Below, piece after piece: positions 24,841 through 33,900 of a stretch of DNA of 64,000 nucleotides (the stretch's first letter is position 1; each line of letters starts with the position of its first letter). A program made the translations under genes and the position numbers. The stretch is from contig NZ_VIGP01000003.1 in assembly GCF_009299795.1 (NCBI RefSeq), positions 186,001 to 250,000 of the forward strand. The letters run 5' to 3'. The notes beneath the pieces were generated by a model. That model saw nothing but the letters and a program-made list of their open reading frames with translations, did no database searches and was not told the DNA's origin. This DNA is from Brachybacterium subflavum. Its GTDB lineage: Bacteria > Actinomycetota > Actinomycetes > Actinomycetales > Dermabacteraceae.

Positions 24841-24888
24841 TGCTGCGCAATGGTCGTTTTGAGCGCTCATAACGACCGTTGCGCAGCA
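24841..24888. repeat. 48-bp near-perfect palindrome at a convergent junction
   Basis: Twenty-two of 24 base pairs match with no spacer. The centre is GAGCGCTC and the arms start TGCTGCGCA, itself containing the palindrome TGCGCA. It lies between proB and ribokinase, which converge. A bidirectional terminator is the simplest reading. Confidence 0.8.
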
Positions 24889-24903
24889 CCCTCGGGCGCC
24901 GGG

Positions 24904-24954
24904 GAGGATCGGGTGCCAGGGAGGATCGGGTGCCGGGGAGGATCGGGTTCCGGG
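24904..24954 (-). repeat. three tandem 17-bp units with GATCCTC core
   Basis: GAGGATCGGG recurs at 24904, 24921 and 24938 on the plus strand, so the minus strand reads GATCCTC every 17 bp. The 324-bp gap that holds this array and the palindrome has no gene. Confidence 0.75.
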
Positions 24955-25022
24955 AAGTGCGCACCACTCCCGGTCGGCGGGAAGCGCAGAGCACCCTCAG
25001 CCGCCGGGGGTGCGCAGCGCTC

Positions 25023-26096
25023 TCAGCCGCCGGGCAGCTCCTCGCCCTCGCGCGGGTAGCTGGTCTGCGCCCCCTCCCGCGTCACCGATGCGGCTGAGAC
25101 CCGTGTGGCGAAGCGGGCGGCGTCGACGAGGGACGCGCCCTCTGCCAGGCGCACCGCGAGGGAGCCGACGAAGGCGTCCCCGGCGCCGGTGGTGTCCACC
25201 GCGCGCACCGACACGGCGGGCACCCGCACGAGCGACCGGGCACCGTCGGACCGCGGCTCGCCGTCGGCTCCTGAGGCTCCGACCAGGGCGCCCTCGGCTC
25301 CGAGCGTGATCACGAGGCTGTTGATGCCGGCGGTGTGCAGGGCGTGGGCGAGATCCTCCGGAGCGGGGGAGGAGCCTGCGTGCTCTTCCAGCAGATCGAG
25401 GACGAGGGACGCCTCGTGCTCGTTGACCACGAGCGGGTCCGCACGCAGCAGCACCTCGCGGTCGAGCTCGAGCACGGGGGCTGGGTTCAGGATCAGGCGT
25501 CCCCGCGTGCGTCGGGCGGCCTCCTCGATCCCGTCGCGCGGGATCTCGCCCTGGAGGACGACGACCCCGGCGCCCGCGATGAGGTCGCCGCTCTGGCGCA
25601 CCCGCGCGGCGTTCATGCTCGCGTTCGCGCCGGGCACCACGACGATCGTGTTCTCGCCGTCGTCGGAGACGGTGACGACGGCGAGGCCCGTCGGCCCCTC
25701 CTCGGTGCGCACCGCGGAGAGGTCCGCGCCGCTCGAGGAGAGCACGGAGAGGGCATCGGACGCCATGGCGTCATCGCCGACCGCACCCACCATCGCGACC
25801 GCTCCGCCCTGGAGCGCGGCGGCTGCCGCCTGGTTGGCGCCCTTGCCGCCCGGGCGCACCTCACCGCCCGTGCCGTGCAGCGTCTCGCCGGGCTGCGGAT
25901 GGCGGGCGACGCGCGTGGAGAGGTCGGCGTTGATCGAGCCGACCACCACGATCCGCGCTCCCGAAGGCTCCGGCACGCTGTCCGCGGATGCAGAGGAGGA
26001 GAGCCGGGACGCGGAGTGCACGGACGGGCGGGGTCCGGACGACGCGGGTGCGGGCGCAGTCGACGGGCGCGCAGGGGAGGGCGAGTGGGAGTGCAT
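25023..26096 (-). CDS. rbsK: ribokinase
   Basis: A 357-residue PfkB-family sugar kinase that phosphorylates ribose to ribose-5-phosphate. After a disordered Ser/Pro-rich N-terminus of about 45 residues comes VVVGSINADLSTRVARHPQP, then GGKGANQAAAAALQGG and the anion-hole/catalytic DTTGAGDAFVGS. No ribose transporter is adjacent, so another sugar or nucleoside is possible. ATG 26096 follows a weak CAGAAT -10 by six bases; later starts near the PfkB domain cannot be excluded. Confidence 0.87.
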   Translation of the reverse strand: MHSHSPSPARPSTAPAPASSGPRPSVHSASRLSSSASADSVPEPSGARIVVVGSINADLSTRVARHPQPGETLHGTGGEVRPGGKGANQAAAAALQGGAVAMVGAVGDDAMASDALSVLSSSGADLSAVRTEEGPTGLAVVTVSDDGENTIVVVPGANASMNAARVRQSGDLIAGAGVVVLQGEIPRDGIEEAARRTRGRLILNPAPVLELDREVLLRADPLVVNEHEASLVLDLLEEHAGSSPAPEDLAHALHTAGINSLVITLGAEGALVGASGADGEPRSDGARSLVRVPAVSVRAVDTTGAGDAFVGSLAVRLAEGASLVDAARFATRVSAASVTREGAQTSYPREGEELPGG

Positions 26097-26186
26097 GCTC
26101 CGATTCTGTCTCATCCGCGCTGCCCGCTCCGCAGCGCTCGGCAGCCCGAGCCCGGGCCCCCTGGTGGGTGCCCCGCAGGCCCGGCC

Positions 26187-26561
26187 TCAGGACCCCTGGC
26201 CCGTGCGCTCCTCCTCGAGCACGTCCTTCAGCACGGTCGCCTCACTGATGTCGTCGCGCTTCGACGCGGTGAGGAGCGTGAGGTCCCCCTCCGCCGCGAG
26301 GCCGCGCAGCTCGTCGAGGGCCTCCGTGCGCTCGGACTCGTCGAGCTCCGCGCGGTAGCGGTCGGCGAACTCCTCCCACTTCTCCGGGTCGTGCTGGTAC
26401 CACTTCCGCAGCTCGGTCGACGGAGCGACGCCCTTGCACCAGCTCGTGAGGTCCGCCCGCTCCTTGCTCACGCCGCGCGGCCAGATCCGGTCCACCAGCA
26501 CCCGCGCGCCGTCGGACCGCTCGGGGTCCTCGTAGACGCGTCGGACGCGGATCGTGCTCAT
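26187..26561 (-). CDS. DUF488 family protein
   Basis: A 124-residue protein of the YeaO/DUF488 type: [20 protein letters not shown], then [11 protein letters not shown] and [20 protein letters not shown]. The biochemical function is unknown; a conserved Cys and acidic-aromatic cluster suggest an enzyme. GGAAGGAG precedes ATG 26561, so this gene has a normal leader. It is divergent from proA and 90 bp downstream of rbsK's start. Confidence 0.88.
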   Translation of the reverse strand: MSTIRVRRVYEDPERSDGARVLVDRIWPRGVSKERADLTSWCKGVAPSTELRKWYQHDPEKWEEFADRYRAELDESERTEALDELRGLAAEGDLTLLTASKRDDISEATVLKDVLEEERTGQGS

Positions 26562-26727
26562 CGCGGACTCCTTCCGAACGGGCCGTGCCGACGGTGCTCG
26601 GTCGACGGCGCTGTGCCGACGGATCTGCGCCGGTGCTCGTGACCGTAGCACCGCAGAACGTGACTCCGCGCACGCCTCCCCGCGTCCAGAAGGGGGACGG
26701 GCCTGCCTGCGGGAGGGGGCTCGCGCC

Positions 26728-26733
26728 TACTGT
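26728..26733 (+). promoter_or_regulatory. -10 box (TACTGT) of proA
   Basis: TACTGT is followed by GGAGGG and ATG 26740. The GGAGGG could instead act as a ribosome-binding site, but it touches the ATG and is too close, so a leaderless start is favoured. Confidence 0.45.
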
Positions 26734-26739
26734 GGAGGG

Positions 26740-28128
26740 ATGGACGAGACGACTTCGACGCCCACGCCCACCTCCGCTCCCGCTCACGGCACACCCGCCG
26801 CCAGCACACCCGCGGGCACGCCCGCCCCCGGCGCGATCGCCGACGTCGAGGAGGCGGTGCTCGTCGCCGCCCGGCGCGCCAAGGATGCCCAGCCCGCGCT
26901 CGCCACCCTCACCCGTGAGCGCAAGGACCAGGTGCTGCGCGCGATGGCGGACGCCCTCGTCGCGCGCGCCGCCGAGATCGTGCAGGCCAACGCCCAGGAC
27001 ATTTCCGAGGCCGACGCCGCCGGCATCGAGGCGGGCCTGCGGGACCGCCTCCTCCTGGACGAGGACCGCGTCGCGACCATCGCCCAGCAGCTGCGCGACG
27101 CGGCCGCCCTGCCCGACCCGATCGGGGAGGTGGTCCGCGGCGGACTGCTCGCCAACGGGCTCGAGCTGCGCGAGACCCGCGTGCCCCTCGGCGTGATCGG
27201 CATGATCTACGAGGCCCGCCCGAACGTGACCGTCGACGCCGCCGGGCTCTCGCTCAAGGCCGGCAGCGCCGTCGTGCTGCGCGGAGGGTCCGCCGCGCTG
27301 CACTCGAACACCGCCCTGATCGCCGTGCTGCGCGACGTGCTGGAGGAGCAGGGGCTCCCGCGGGATCTCGTCGTCGGCATCGACGAGCACGGGCGCGCCG
27401 GGGCCGACGTCCTCATGCGCGCACGCGGCCTGGTCGACGTGCTCATCCCGCGCGGCGGCGCCGGCCTCATCCGGCGCGTCGTGGAGAACGCGAAGGTCCC
27501 GGTGATCGAGACCGGCACCGGCACCACGCACGTGTTCATCGACGCGAGCGCCGACCTCGCCAAGGCCGCTGCGATCGTCGAGAATGCGAAGACCCAGCGC
27601 ATCGGCGTGTGCAACGCCCTGGAGACGCTGCTCGTCCACCGCGACGTCGCCGAGGAGGCTCTCGCCGCGATCACGGAGGTCCTCGCCCCGCATGGCGTCA
27701 CGCTCCATGCGGACGACGACGCCCGCGCGATCCTCACCCGCGACGACGCCGGCGACGCCCCGGCGGTGCTGCCCGTGGTCCCCGCGACCGAGGAGGACTG
27801 GGCCGCCGAGTACCTCTCGCTCGACCTCGCCGTCCGCGTCGTCGACGACGTCGAGGAGGCGATCGCCCATATCCGCCGCTGGTCCTCCGGGCACACGGAG
27901 TCGATCATCACGTCGGACCTCGCCTCGCAGCGGCTGTTCACGACGGCCGTCGACTCCGCCGTGGTGATGGTGAACTCCTCGACCCGCTTCTCCGACGGCG
28001 CCGAGTTCGGCTTCGGCGCGGAGATCGGCATCTCCACGCAGAAGCTCCACGCCCGCGGGCCGATGGGTCTGCAGGAGATCACCTCCACCAAGTGGATCGT
28101 CATCGGCGACGGGCACGTGAAGCCCTGA
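26740..28128 (+). CDS. proA: glutamate-5-semialdehyde dehydrogenase (gamma-glutamyl phosphate reductase)
   Basis: A 462-residue NADPH enzyme for the second proline step. After a Thr/Pro/Ala-rich tail of 30 residues, family landmarks follow: [28 protein letters not shown], and the catalytic Cys in [15 protein letters not shown] near residue 288. The late segment [20 protein letters not shown] is diagnostic. It has its own promoter and is not in the proB transcript. Confidence 0.96.
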   Translation: MDETTSTPTPTSAPAHGTPAASTPAGTPAPGAIADVEEAVLVAARRAKDAQPALATLTRERKDQVLRAMADALVARAAEIVQANAQDISEADAAGIEAGLRDRLLLDEDRVATIAQQLRDAAALPDPIGEVVRGGLLANGLELRETRVPLGVIGMIYEARPNVTVDAAGLSLKAGSAVVLRGGSAALHSNTALIAVLRDVLEEQGLPRDLVVGIDEHGRAGADVLMRARGLVDVLIPRGGAGLIRRVVENAKVPVIETGTGTTHVFIDASADLAKAAAIVENAKTQRIGVCNALETLLVHRDVAEEALAAITEVLAPHGVTLHADDDARAILTRDDAGDAPAVLPVVPATEEDWAAEYLSLDLAVRVVDDVEEAIAHIRRWSSGHTESIITSDLASQRLFTTAVDSAVVMVNSSTRFSDGAEFGFGAEIGISTQKLHARGPMGLQEITSTKWIVIGDGHVKP

Positions 28129-28229
28129 GGACCTGCTTGAGAAACCGCGCACGACCCGGCCGCGCCCGGGTCCGGGGAGCGCTCGGCTATGGGATGATGT
28201 GAGGGTTCACGTCATCGAAAGGTGCACAC

Positions 28230-28451
28230 ATGCTCGACCACGTCCTGATCCTCGCCGAGGGCGGCTCGCACGCCTCGGAGGGCGGCGTCCCCCCGATCCT
28301 CGTCGGCGGCGCCATGTTCCTCGGCCTGCTCATCCTTCTGGGCATCACCTACCTGTTCAGCGGCCAGAACCAGCGCCCCGCGAAGACCCGCACCGGTGCT
28401 CGCGCGCACACGGCGCAGGAGAGCGCCTCGACGGACGCGCGTCGGCACTGA
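28230..28451 (+). CDS. small single-pass membrane protein, unknown function
   Basis: A 73-residue protein with an acidic, Gly-rich N-terminus, one membrane helix (VGGAMFLGLLILLGITYLF, residues 25-43) and a basic C-terminal tail. GAAAGG stands before the ATG. It ends 3 bp before nadD, so it is probably in the same transcript. I do not recognise the family. Its fixed place between proA and nadD suggests a real gene rather than chance. Confidence 0.75.
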   Translation: MLDHVLILAEGGSHASEGGVPPILVGGAMFLGLLILLGITYLFSGQNQRPAKTRTGARAHTAQESASTDARRH

Positions 28452-28454
28452 CAC

Positions 28455-29063
28455 ATGGAGGGGCAGCCTCGCCGGATCGGCGTGATGGGTGGGACGTTCG
28501 ACCCGATCCATCACGGCCACCTGGTCGCCGCGAGCGAGGTGCAGAGCGTCTTCGGGCTCGACGAGGTGATCTTCGTGCCCACCGGCCGGCCCTGGCAGAA
28601 GTCGGACAAGGTCATCTCCGACCCTGAGCACCGGTACCTGATGACGGTCGTCGCGACGGCCGCGAACCCGGTGTTCACCGTGTCCCGCGTGGACATCGAC
28701 CGTCCGGGCGCGACCTACACGATCGACACCCTGCGGGATCTGCAGCGCATGCATCCCGATGCGGACCTGTTCTTCATCACCGGTGCGGACGCCCTGCAGT
28801 CCATCCTCACCTGGAAGGACACCCGGGAGATCTTCGAGCTCGCCCATTTCGTGGGTGTCACGAGGCCCGGCCACGAGCTCGAGACCGAGGGCCTGCCCGC
28901 GGACCGGGTGACGCTGATCGAGGTCCCCGCGATGGCGATCAGCTCGACCGACTGCCGCATCCGCGTCGCCGCCGACCAGCCCGTGTGGTACCTGGTCCCG
29001 GACGGCGTGGTCCAGTACATCAACAAGTACGCCCTGTACACAGGAGGTGAGGGCGGTGAGTGA
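28455..29063 (+). CDS. nadD: nicotinate-nucleotide adenylyltransferase
   Basis: A 202-residue enzyme making deamido-NAD from nicotinate mononucleotide and ATP. The nucleotidyltransferase motif [17 protein letters not shown] is at residues 10-26 and the second signature [10 protein letters not shown] near residue 162. The order nadD - membrane protein - rsfS - phosphatase - tRNA-Ala is a usual actinobacterial arrangement. Its TGA lies inside the start region of the next gene, which implies translational coupling. Confidence 0.96.
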   Translation: MEGQPRRIGVMGGTFDPIHHGHLVAASEVQSVFGLDEVIFVPTGRPWQKSDKVISDPEHRYLMTVVATAANPVFTVSRVDIDRPGATYTIDTLRDLQRMHPDADLFFITGADALQSILTWKDTREIFELAHFVGVTRPGHELETEGLPADRVTLIEVPAMAISSTDCRIRVAADQPVWYLVPDGVVQYINKYALYTGGEGGE

Positions 29064-30111
29064 GAACGACGCCCCGCAGGCGCCGAGGCGCCACGGTCGA
29101 CGTGCCCGCCAGCTGACCCCCGAGGAGACCGCCGAGCAGCGGGCCCTCGCCGCCCAGCACACCGGCGAGCTCCCGGCCACCGGCGACGGCCCGAGTCCCG
29201 CTCCTGGTGACGACGACGCCGCGGCGGCCTCGGGCCCGGAGACCGACGGGCCCGCCTCCGGCGGCTCGTCAGGCGCGGCATCCGGTGATGCCTCGGCCCC
29301 GAGCACCGAGGCGCGCGGGCGCACGCCCGGAGCCGCCCATCACGCGGCTTCCAGCGGCGGCGCGGGGACGTCCGGTGCCTTCGCATCGTCGGAGGCCCTG
29401 CCGTCGGGTCGGCCCTCCTCTCGCGGCGCGGTCGCCTCCCCGACGGCCGACGCCCCCGTCCCGAAGCTCCGCAAGTTCGGCAAGCGCGCCCGGATCATCG
29501 AGGTCGAGCCGGAGGAGCCGACCCCGTCGGCCGACTCCGCGACGACCGCAGAGGCGCCGAGCCGCGACCGGGACTCCGAGCACACGGCCGAGTCCGAGCC
29601 CGTCGACCCCTCGACGAAGACCTTGACGTCGGAGCCCTCGAGCGCTGCCGGGGAGAGCCCGGTCGGCGGGGACGCCGGCGACGCCGACGCGGACGCTGCG
29701 CACGAGTCGTCCTCGGACGGCTCGGCCCAGCCGACGGGGTCCGGTGCTGTGATCGGCTCCGCCTCCGCGGGTGCGCAGACCGCCGGCACCTCGACAGCCG
29801 CGATCGAGCGGGACGCCGACGGCGTCGAGCTCGGTGAGATGGGCGTCGGCGAGGCGCCGGGCCCCAAGCCAGCGCCGCGCTTCGACGGCCGCGTGCTGAA
29901 CCGTCCCGAGCAGGGGCGCGGGAAGCCGCTGCTGTGGGTCGTGTGGGTGCTCATCGCCCTCGCGATCATCGCGCTCGTGGTCCTGCTGGCCACGGGCGTC
30001 CTCGGCCCCGGGTCCGACCAGGCCCTGGCCGCTCCGCTGCGCGATGCCCTGCACTCCGTTGCCCCTGTGATGACTGCTGTTCCCACCGACCTGGAGGTCA
30101 CCTCCGCGTGA
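29056..30111 (+). CDS. low-complexity protein with one C-terminal membrane helix
   Basis: A 351-residue protein of unknown function. The N-terminus is basic ([14 protein letters not shown]), followed by about 230 residues rich in Ser, Ala, Pro, Glu and Asp, clearly disordered. One membrane helix, [20 protein letters not shown], lies near residue 300, with a short outer tail. GTG 29056 is chosen because a perfect AGGAGGTGA lies 8 bases upstream. It overlaps nadD by 8 bp and rsfS by 4 bp. The position between nadD and rsfS is familiar in Micrococcales, but no role is known to me. Confidence 0.82.
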   Translation: MSENDAPQAPRRHGRRARQLTPEETAEQRALAAQHTGELPATGDGPSPAPGDDDAAAASGPETDGPASGGSSGAASGDASAPSTEARGRTPGAAHHAASSGGAGTSGAFASSEALPSGRPSSRGAVASPTADAPVPKLRKFGKRARIIEVEPEEPTPSADSATTAEAPSRDRDSEHTAESEPVDPSTKTLTSEPSSAAGESPVGGDAGDADADAAHESSSDGSAQPTGSGAVIGSASAGAQTAGTSTAAIERDADGVELGEMGVGEAPGPKPAPRFDGRVLNRPEQGRGKPLLWVVWVLIALAIIALVVLLATGVLGPGSDQALAAPLRDALHSVAPVMTAVPTDLEVTSA

Positions 30112-30482
30112 GCGCTTCGCCCGAATCCCTCGACCTCGCCCGTGCCGCCGCGCACGCGGCCGCCGACAAGCTCGCAGAGGAGATCATCGGCCTGGACGTG
30201 TCCGAGCAGGTCGTGATCACCGACGTGTTCGTGGTCTGCAGCGGCTCCTCGGAGCGCCAGGTCAGCGCCATCGTGGGCGGCATCGAGGGTGACCTCATCA
30301 AGGAGCACCGCCGCAAGCCCCTGCGCCGCGAGGGCGAGCGGGACGCCCGCTGGGTCCTGCTCGACTACGGCGACGTCGTCGTGCACGTCCAGCACGCCGA
30401 GGACCGTGCCTTCTACGCGCTCGAGCGCCTGTGGCGGGACGCGCCCGTCGTCGACCTGCAGGTCGAGGGCGCCGGCGCATGA
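30108..30482 (+). CDS. rsfS: ribosome silencing factor RsfS
   Basis: A 124-residue protein that binds L14 and blocks subunit joining when nutrients fall. Family elements are VVITDVFVVCSGSSERQVSA and GERDARWVLLDYGDVVVHV followed by FYALERLW. GTG 30108 overlaps the upstream TGA (GTGA), and the stop overlaps the phosphatase start (ATGA), so three genes are translated together. Confidence 0.95.
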   Translation: MSASPESLDLARAAAHAAADKLAEEIIGLDVSEQVVITDVFVVCSGSSERQVSAIVGGIEGDLIKEHRRKPLRREGERDARWVLLDYGDVVVHVQHAEDRAFYALERLWRDAPVVDLQVEGAGA

Positions 30483-31114
30483 GCGATCCCCGCAGCCGCC
30501 TGCTGCTGGTGCGGCACGGGCAGACCGACCACAACGTCCAGGGGCGCCTGCAGGGACAGGTCGACATCCCGCTGAACGAGACCGGGCGCGAGCAGGCCCG
30601 AGCGGTCGCGCATGCGCTGTCCCGCCACAGCTTCGATCTCGTGATCAGCTCGCCGCTGAGCCGCGCCCGCGACACCGCCCGCGCGATCGCAGACGCGGTC
30701 GGCGCGGCGCAGGTGGAGACCGAGGCCGCCTTCATCGAGCAGAGCTTCGGGAGGTGGGAGGGCCTCACAGGGGAGGAGATCCGCGAGGGCTGGCCCGAGC
30801 TGCACGCCCAGTGGCGCGCCGGCACGACCGTCCCGGGCGTCGGCATCGAGGACCGCGAGAACGTGGGGGAGCGGTTCGCCGTCGCCGCCCGCGCGCTGAT
30901 GGCGGAGAACCCCGGGGCGACGATCCTCGTGGTCTCCCACGGCGCCGCGATCCGCGCCGGGATCACCACCCTGATCGGCCTGGACGCGGGCGCTTTCCAC
31001 GGCATCGGCGGCATGGGCAATTGCCACCGCAGCCTGCTCGAACCGCTGCACTCCGACCCCACGGGGAGGGCGATGAGGTTGCTGTCACACAACGTCCCGG
31101 CCGATTTCGCATGA
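30479..31114 (+). CDS. histidine phosphatase family protein
   Basis: A 211-residue member of the phosphoglycerate-mutase-like superfamily. The phospho-His motif LLLVRHGQTDHN is at residues 8-19, and the second catalytic His is in ILVVSHGAAIRAG. Lengths and motifs suit a broad acid phosphatase rather than glycolytic mutase. In Micrococcales this gene regularly follows rsfS. The tRNA-Ala promoter lies across its stop codon. Confidence 0.92.
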   Translation: MSDPRSRLLLVRHGQTDHNVQGRLQGQVDIPLNETGREQARAVAHALSRHSFDLVISSPLSRARDTARAIADAVGAAQVETEAAFIEQSFGRWEGLTGEEIREGWPELHAQWRAGTTVPGVGIEDRENVGERFAVAARALMAENPGATILVVSHGAAIRAGITTLIGLDAGAFHGIGGMGNCHRSLLEPLHSDPTGRAMRLLSHNVPADFA

Positions 31115-31130
31115 GCTGGCCGAGGTTGTA

Positions 31131-31136
31131 GACTCG
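31131..31136 (+). promoter_or_regulatory. -10 box (TAGACT) of tRNA-Ala
   Basis: TAGACT lies 17 bp after the phosphatase stop and 51 bp before the mature tRNA 5' end. The expected -35 would overlap the phosphatase gene and is weak. Confidence 0.45.
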
Positions 31137-31187
31137 TCGCGTCGCAAGGCCGGATCGAGAGGTCAGAGCCGGAACGGCACCCAGTAC

Positions 31188-31260
31188 GGGGCTATGGCGC
31201 AGTTGGTAGCGCGCTTCCATGGCATGGAAGAGGTCAGGGGTTCGAATCCCCTTAGCTCCA
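31188..31260 (+). tRNA. tRNA-Ala (anticodon GGC)
   Basis: A 73-base cloverleaf: acceptor GGGGCTA/TAGCTCC, D arm GCGC-AGTTGGTA-GCGC, anticodon stem CTTCC/GGAAG with loop ATGGCAT, variable AGGTC, and T arm AGGGG-TTCGAAT-CCCCT, then discriminator A. The CCA end is not encoded. It reads GCC and GCU alanine codons. Confidence 0.97.
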
Positions 31261-31290
31261 CTCGAGAAACCGTGAGACAGTGACTCGTCA

Positions 31291-31322
31291 CGAAGGCCCC
31301 CACCGGATGGTGGGGGCCTTCG
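31291..31322. terminator. terminator hairpin after tRNA-Ala
   Basis: CGAAGGCCCCCACC pairs perfectly with its complement across a GGAT loop, a 14-bp GC-rich stem. It stands between the tRNA and the convergent cysteine-synthase-type gene and can serve both. Confidence 0.88.
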
Positions 31323-31383
31323 TCGTGTCCGGGACGCTCGTGGAGCCGTCGGACCGGACGACGAGCGTCGGCCTGCGGCCCTG

Positions 31384-32412
31384 TCACTGCTCGAGATCGA
31401 GCTCCCGCAGCACGTCGGCCGGCACCAGGGACTCCGGCTCGTCGGCCTCGAAGCCGTGCTCGCGCATCCACGCGTCGTCGAAGATCTTCCCGAGGTACCC
31501 GCGTCCGTGATCGGGGAGCAGGGCGACCACGACCGCGTCGGCCGGAAGCTCCTGAGCCTCGCGCAGGGCGGCGACCACGGCCATGCCGCTCGAGCCGCCC
31601 ACCAGCAGACCCTCCTCCCGCGCGAGGCGACGTGCCATGGAGAAGGACTCCGCGTCGGAGATCCGCTGGAGGCGGTCGACGACCTCGGGATCGAAGGTCT
31701 CGGGGACGAAGGTGACGCCCACGCCCTCGATGAGGTTCGCGTGGATCTGCTCGGGATCGTCGGGGTCCGCCGAGTAGATCGACCCCTCCGGATCCGCGCC
31801 GATCACCTGCACCCTGTCGCCGGAGGCCTCCTTGAGGAAGCGTCCCGCGCCGCTGATCGTCCCGCCCGTGCCGATGCCGGCGACGAAATGCGTGACTGCG
31901 CCGTCGGTGTCGCGCCAGACCTCCGGCCCCGTGGTCTGGAAATGCGCGAGCGGGCCGTTCCGGTTCACGAACTGGTTGGGCTGGAAGGCGCCGGGGATCT
32001 CGCGCGTCAGCCGATCGGCGACGCTGTAGTAGGAGCGCGGATCCTCCTTCGCCACAGCGGCCGGCGTCACCACGACCTCGGCGCCGTAGGCCGTGAGCAC
32101 GGCGCGCCGGTCGGGGCCCACCTTGTCCGGCACCACGAAGACCGTCCGGTAACCGCGCTGCTGTGCGACCAGGGCGAGGCCCACACCGGTGTTGCCGCTC
32201 GTGGGCTCGACGATCACACCGCCCGGGCGCAGACGGCCCTCCCGTTCGGCGGCGTCGATGATGGTGCGGGCGATGCGGTCCTTCGAGGAGCCGCCGGGGT
32301 TGACGTACTCGACCTTGACCAGGACGGTCGCGTCGATCCCTTCGGTGACGCGCTGCAGGCGGAGGAGGGGAGTGGAGCCGATCAGATCGGCTGCGGACTG
32401 GGCATAGTGCAC
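31384..32412 (-). CDS. PLP-dependent cysteine synthase / cystathionine beta-synthase catalytic-type enzyme
   Basis: A 342-residue fold-type II PLP enzyme. The PLP Lys is in VNPGGSSKDRIA near residue 42, the phosphate loop is GIGTGGTISGAG, and the substrate loop PTSGNTGVGLAL is intact. GADPEGSIYSADPDDP resembles actinobacterial cystathionine beta-synthases, but the C-terminal CBS pair is absent, so either reaction is possible. GTG 32412 follows AGAGGA at 8 bases. A TACCGT -10 candidate near 32571 would leave a leader of about 150 bases; I see no Cys-rich leader peptide in it. Confidence 0.85.
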   Translation of the reverse strand: MHYAQSAADLIGSTPLLRLQRVTEGIDATVLVKVEYVNPGGSSKDRIARTIIDAAEREGRLRPGGVIVEPTSGNTGVGLALVAQQRGYRTVFVVPDKVGPDRRAVLTAYGAEVVVTPAAVAKEDPRSYYSVADRLTREIPGAFQPNQFVNRNGPLAHFQTTGPEVWRDTDGAVTHFVAGIGTGGTISGAGRFLKEASGDRVQVIGADPEGSIYSADPDDPEQIHANLIEGVGVTFVPETFDPEVVDRLQRISDAESFSMARRLAREEGLLVGGSSGMAVVAALREAQELPADAVVVALLPDHGRGYLGKIFDDAWMREHGFEADEPESLVPADVLRELDLEQ

Positions 32413-32697
32413 GAGTGGTGTCCTCTGGACGGGGTGCGGCGGACGGTGTCGACGTCGCACGGTGGTCGATGGATCGTCGGGCGCGCTCAGCCGCACTCAG
32501 CGGGGAGCGCGGGCGCGCTCGGGCCGAGCGCAGGCGCTCAGGGACGACAACGACAGGTCAGCACGGCGTCACGGTAGCCCGCTGCGGGTGCGAGGGGCAA
32601 TCGCAGCGCTCAACCCTCACCGCCACGCCCCGCCCTGCTCCCTGCGGAGCACCGGGGCATGCTCCCGGGGGAGGACGACCCGGCGCGTGGTCCGGCG

Positions 32698-32703
32698 TAG
32701 CCT
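32698..32703 (+). promoter_or_regulatory. -10 box (TAGCCT) of the second two-component system
   Basis: TAGCCT, six bases, then ATG 32710, as in the other leaderless genes. It sits in a 297-bp divergent gap with the cysteine-synthase-type gene; the remainder of that gap shows no gene. Confidence 0.5.
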
Positions 32704-32709
32704 TCGAGC

Positions 32710-33900
32710 ATGCGCGCGAGAGACGGGGAGGCTCCCGGGCCCCGCCCCCGGGACCGACGGGGCCCGGGGCGCATGGTCGCCCTGGTGCCCGCCCTCGTCG
32801 CGCTCCTCGTCCAGGTCCCGCCGACGCTCGCCGTCGGCGTGTGGACGCAGACGGCTCCCGCACTGATCGCGGTGCGGACCTCGGCGGCGGTGCTCTCGGC
32901 GCTCGCCCTGCTCGCGGTCTGGAAGCGCCCCGGGCCGACGGTGATCGTGATCGCGCCGCTCGCGCTCGTGCTGCTGTTCCTGCCGCCGCCCTTCGGCCCT
33001 CCGCCGGTCGCTCTCGGCATCGCGCTGGTGATCGCGCTGGTGCGCGCCGCCCCCGTGTGGGCGCTCGCGACCGCGTGCAGCACGTGGGTGCTGGGAGTCG
33101 TGCTCGCCGAGCTGCTGTGGCCCACGGGCGCCCCCCAGCGGATCATCGCCGGCACCGTGATGCTGGCCGTCTGCCTCGGCCTCGGCATGGGCATCCGCTC
33201 GCGCTCCGAGCGGATGCGGAGGCGGGAGGCCCTGCTCGAGCAGCGGCGCCGGGAGGCCGAGCAGGCCGAGCGCGACCAGATCGCCCGCGAGCTGCACGAC
33301 GTCCTCTCCCACTCCCTCTCCCAGATCTCCGTGCAGGCGGGGATGGGACTCCACCTGTTCGACAGGGATCCTGCGAAGGCCCGCGAATCCCTCGGGAACG
33401 TCCGCCGCCTCGCGGGCGGCGGCCTCGAGGAGGCCCGCGGGGTGCTCGCGACCCTGCGCGGCGAGGAGGCGCCGCTGACCCCGGAGCCCCAGCTCGCGGA
33501 CCTCACCGCGCTCCTCGACCAGCATCGGGGCCTCGGGCTCGCGATCACGCTGGACTGCGACCTCGAGGGCACTGGGCGCCGCGCCGCGGGCCCTCTCGAT
33601 GCGGACGCCCCTGCGGGCCGCACCCAGGCCACCGCCGTCCGCATCGTCCGCGAGGCGCTCACGAACGTGGTGCGCCATTCCGGGGCGGAGACCGCCTCCG
33701 TCGGACTGCACCGGGAGGGCGATGCGCTGCGGATCGACGTCGCCGACGACGGCGTGGGGACCATGCTCACCCGCCCGGGCGCGGGGATCCGCAGCATGCG
33801 GGATCGCGCCGAACTCCTCGGTGGGACCCTCTCCCTCGGTCCCGGTCCGCGGGGGCGCGGGACGATCGTCACCGCACGCCTTCCCTGGAGGCAGACATGA
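32710..33900 (+). CDS. membrane sensor histidine kinase (HisKA_3/DesK class)
   Basis: A 396-residue kinase. After a basic 22-residue tail, four or five membrane helices span about residues 25-155. The dimerisation helix then reads QIARELHDVLSHSLSQISVQ with phospho-His near residue 197, and the HATPase domain contains ALTNVVRHSGA and a DDGVGT loop. The absence of an extracellular sensor loop is typical of kinases that read membrane stress. Its stop overlaps the ATG of the response regulator. The signal is unknown. Confidence 0.92.
   Translation: MRARDGEAPGPRPRDRRGPGRMVALVPALVALLVQVPPTLAVGVWTQTAPALIAVRTSAAVLSALALLAVWKRPGPTVIVIAPLALVLLFLPPPFGPPPVALGIALVIALVRAAPVWALATACSTWVLGVVLAELLWPTGAPQRIIAGTVMLAVCLGLGMGIRSRSERMRRREALLEQRRREAEQAERDQIARELHDVLSHSLSQISVQAGMGLHLFDRDPAKARESLGNVRRLAGGGLEEARGVLATLRGEEAPLTPEPQLADLTALLDQHRGLGLAITLDCDLEGTGRRAAGPLDADAPAGRTQATAVRIVREALTNVVRHSGAETASVGLHREGDALRIDVADDGVGTMLTRPGAGIRSMRDRAELLGGTLSLGPGPRGRGTIVTARLPWRQT

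Noticed and set aside
24699..25022. Plasmid-like or replication-origin iterons in the proB-ribokinase gap
   Set aside because: Three 17-bp repeats and a palindrome are present, but no DnaA boxes, AT-rich stretch or rep gene.
32413..32709. Cysteine-responsive leader peptide before the cysteine-synthase-type gene
   Set aside because: The leader contains no short frame with clustered Cys codons.
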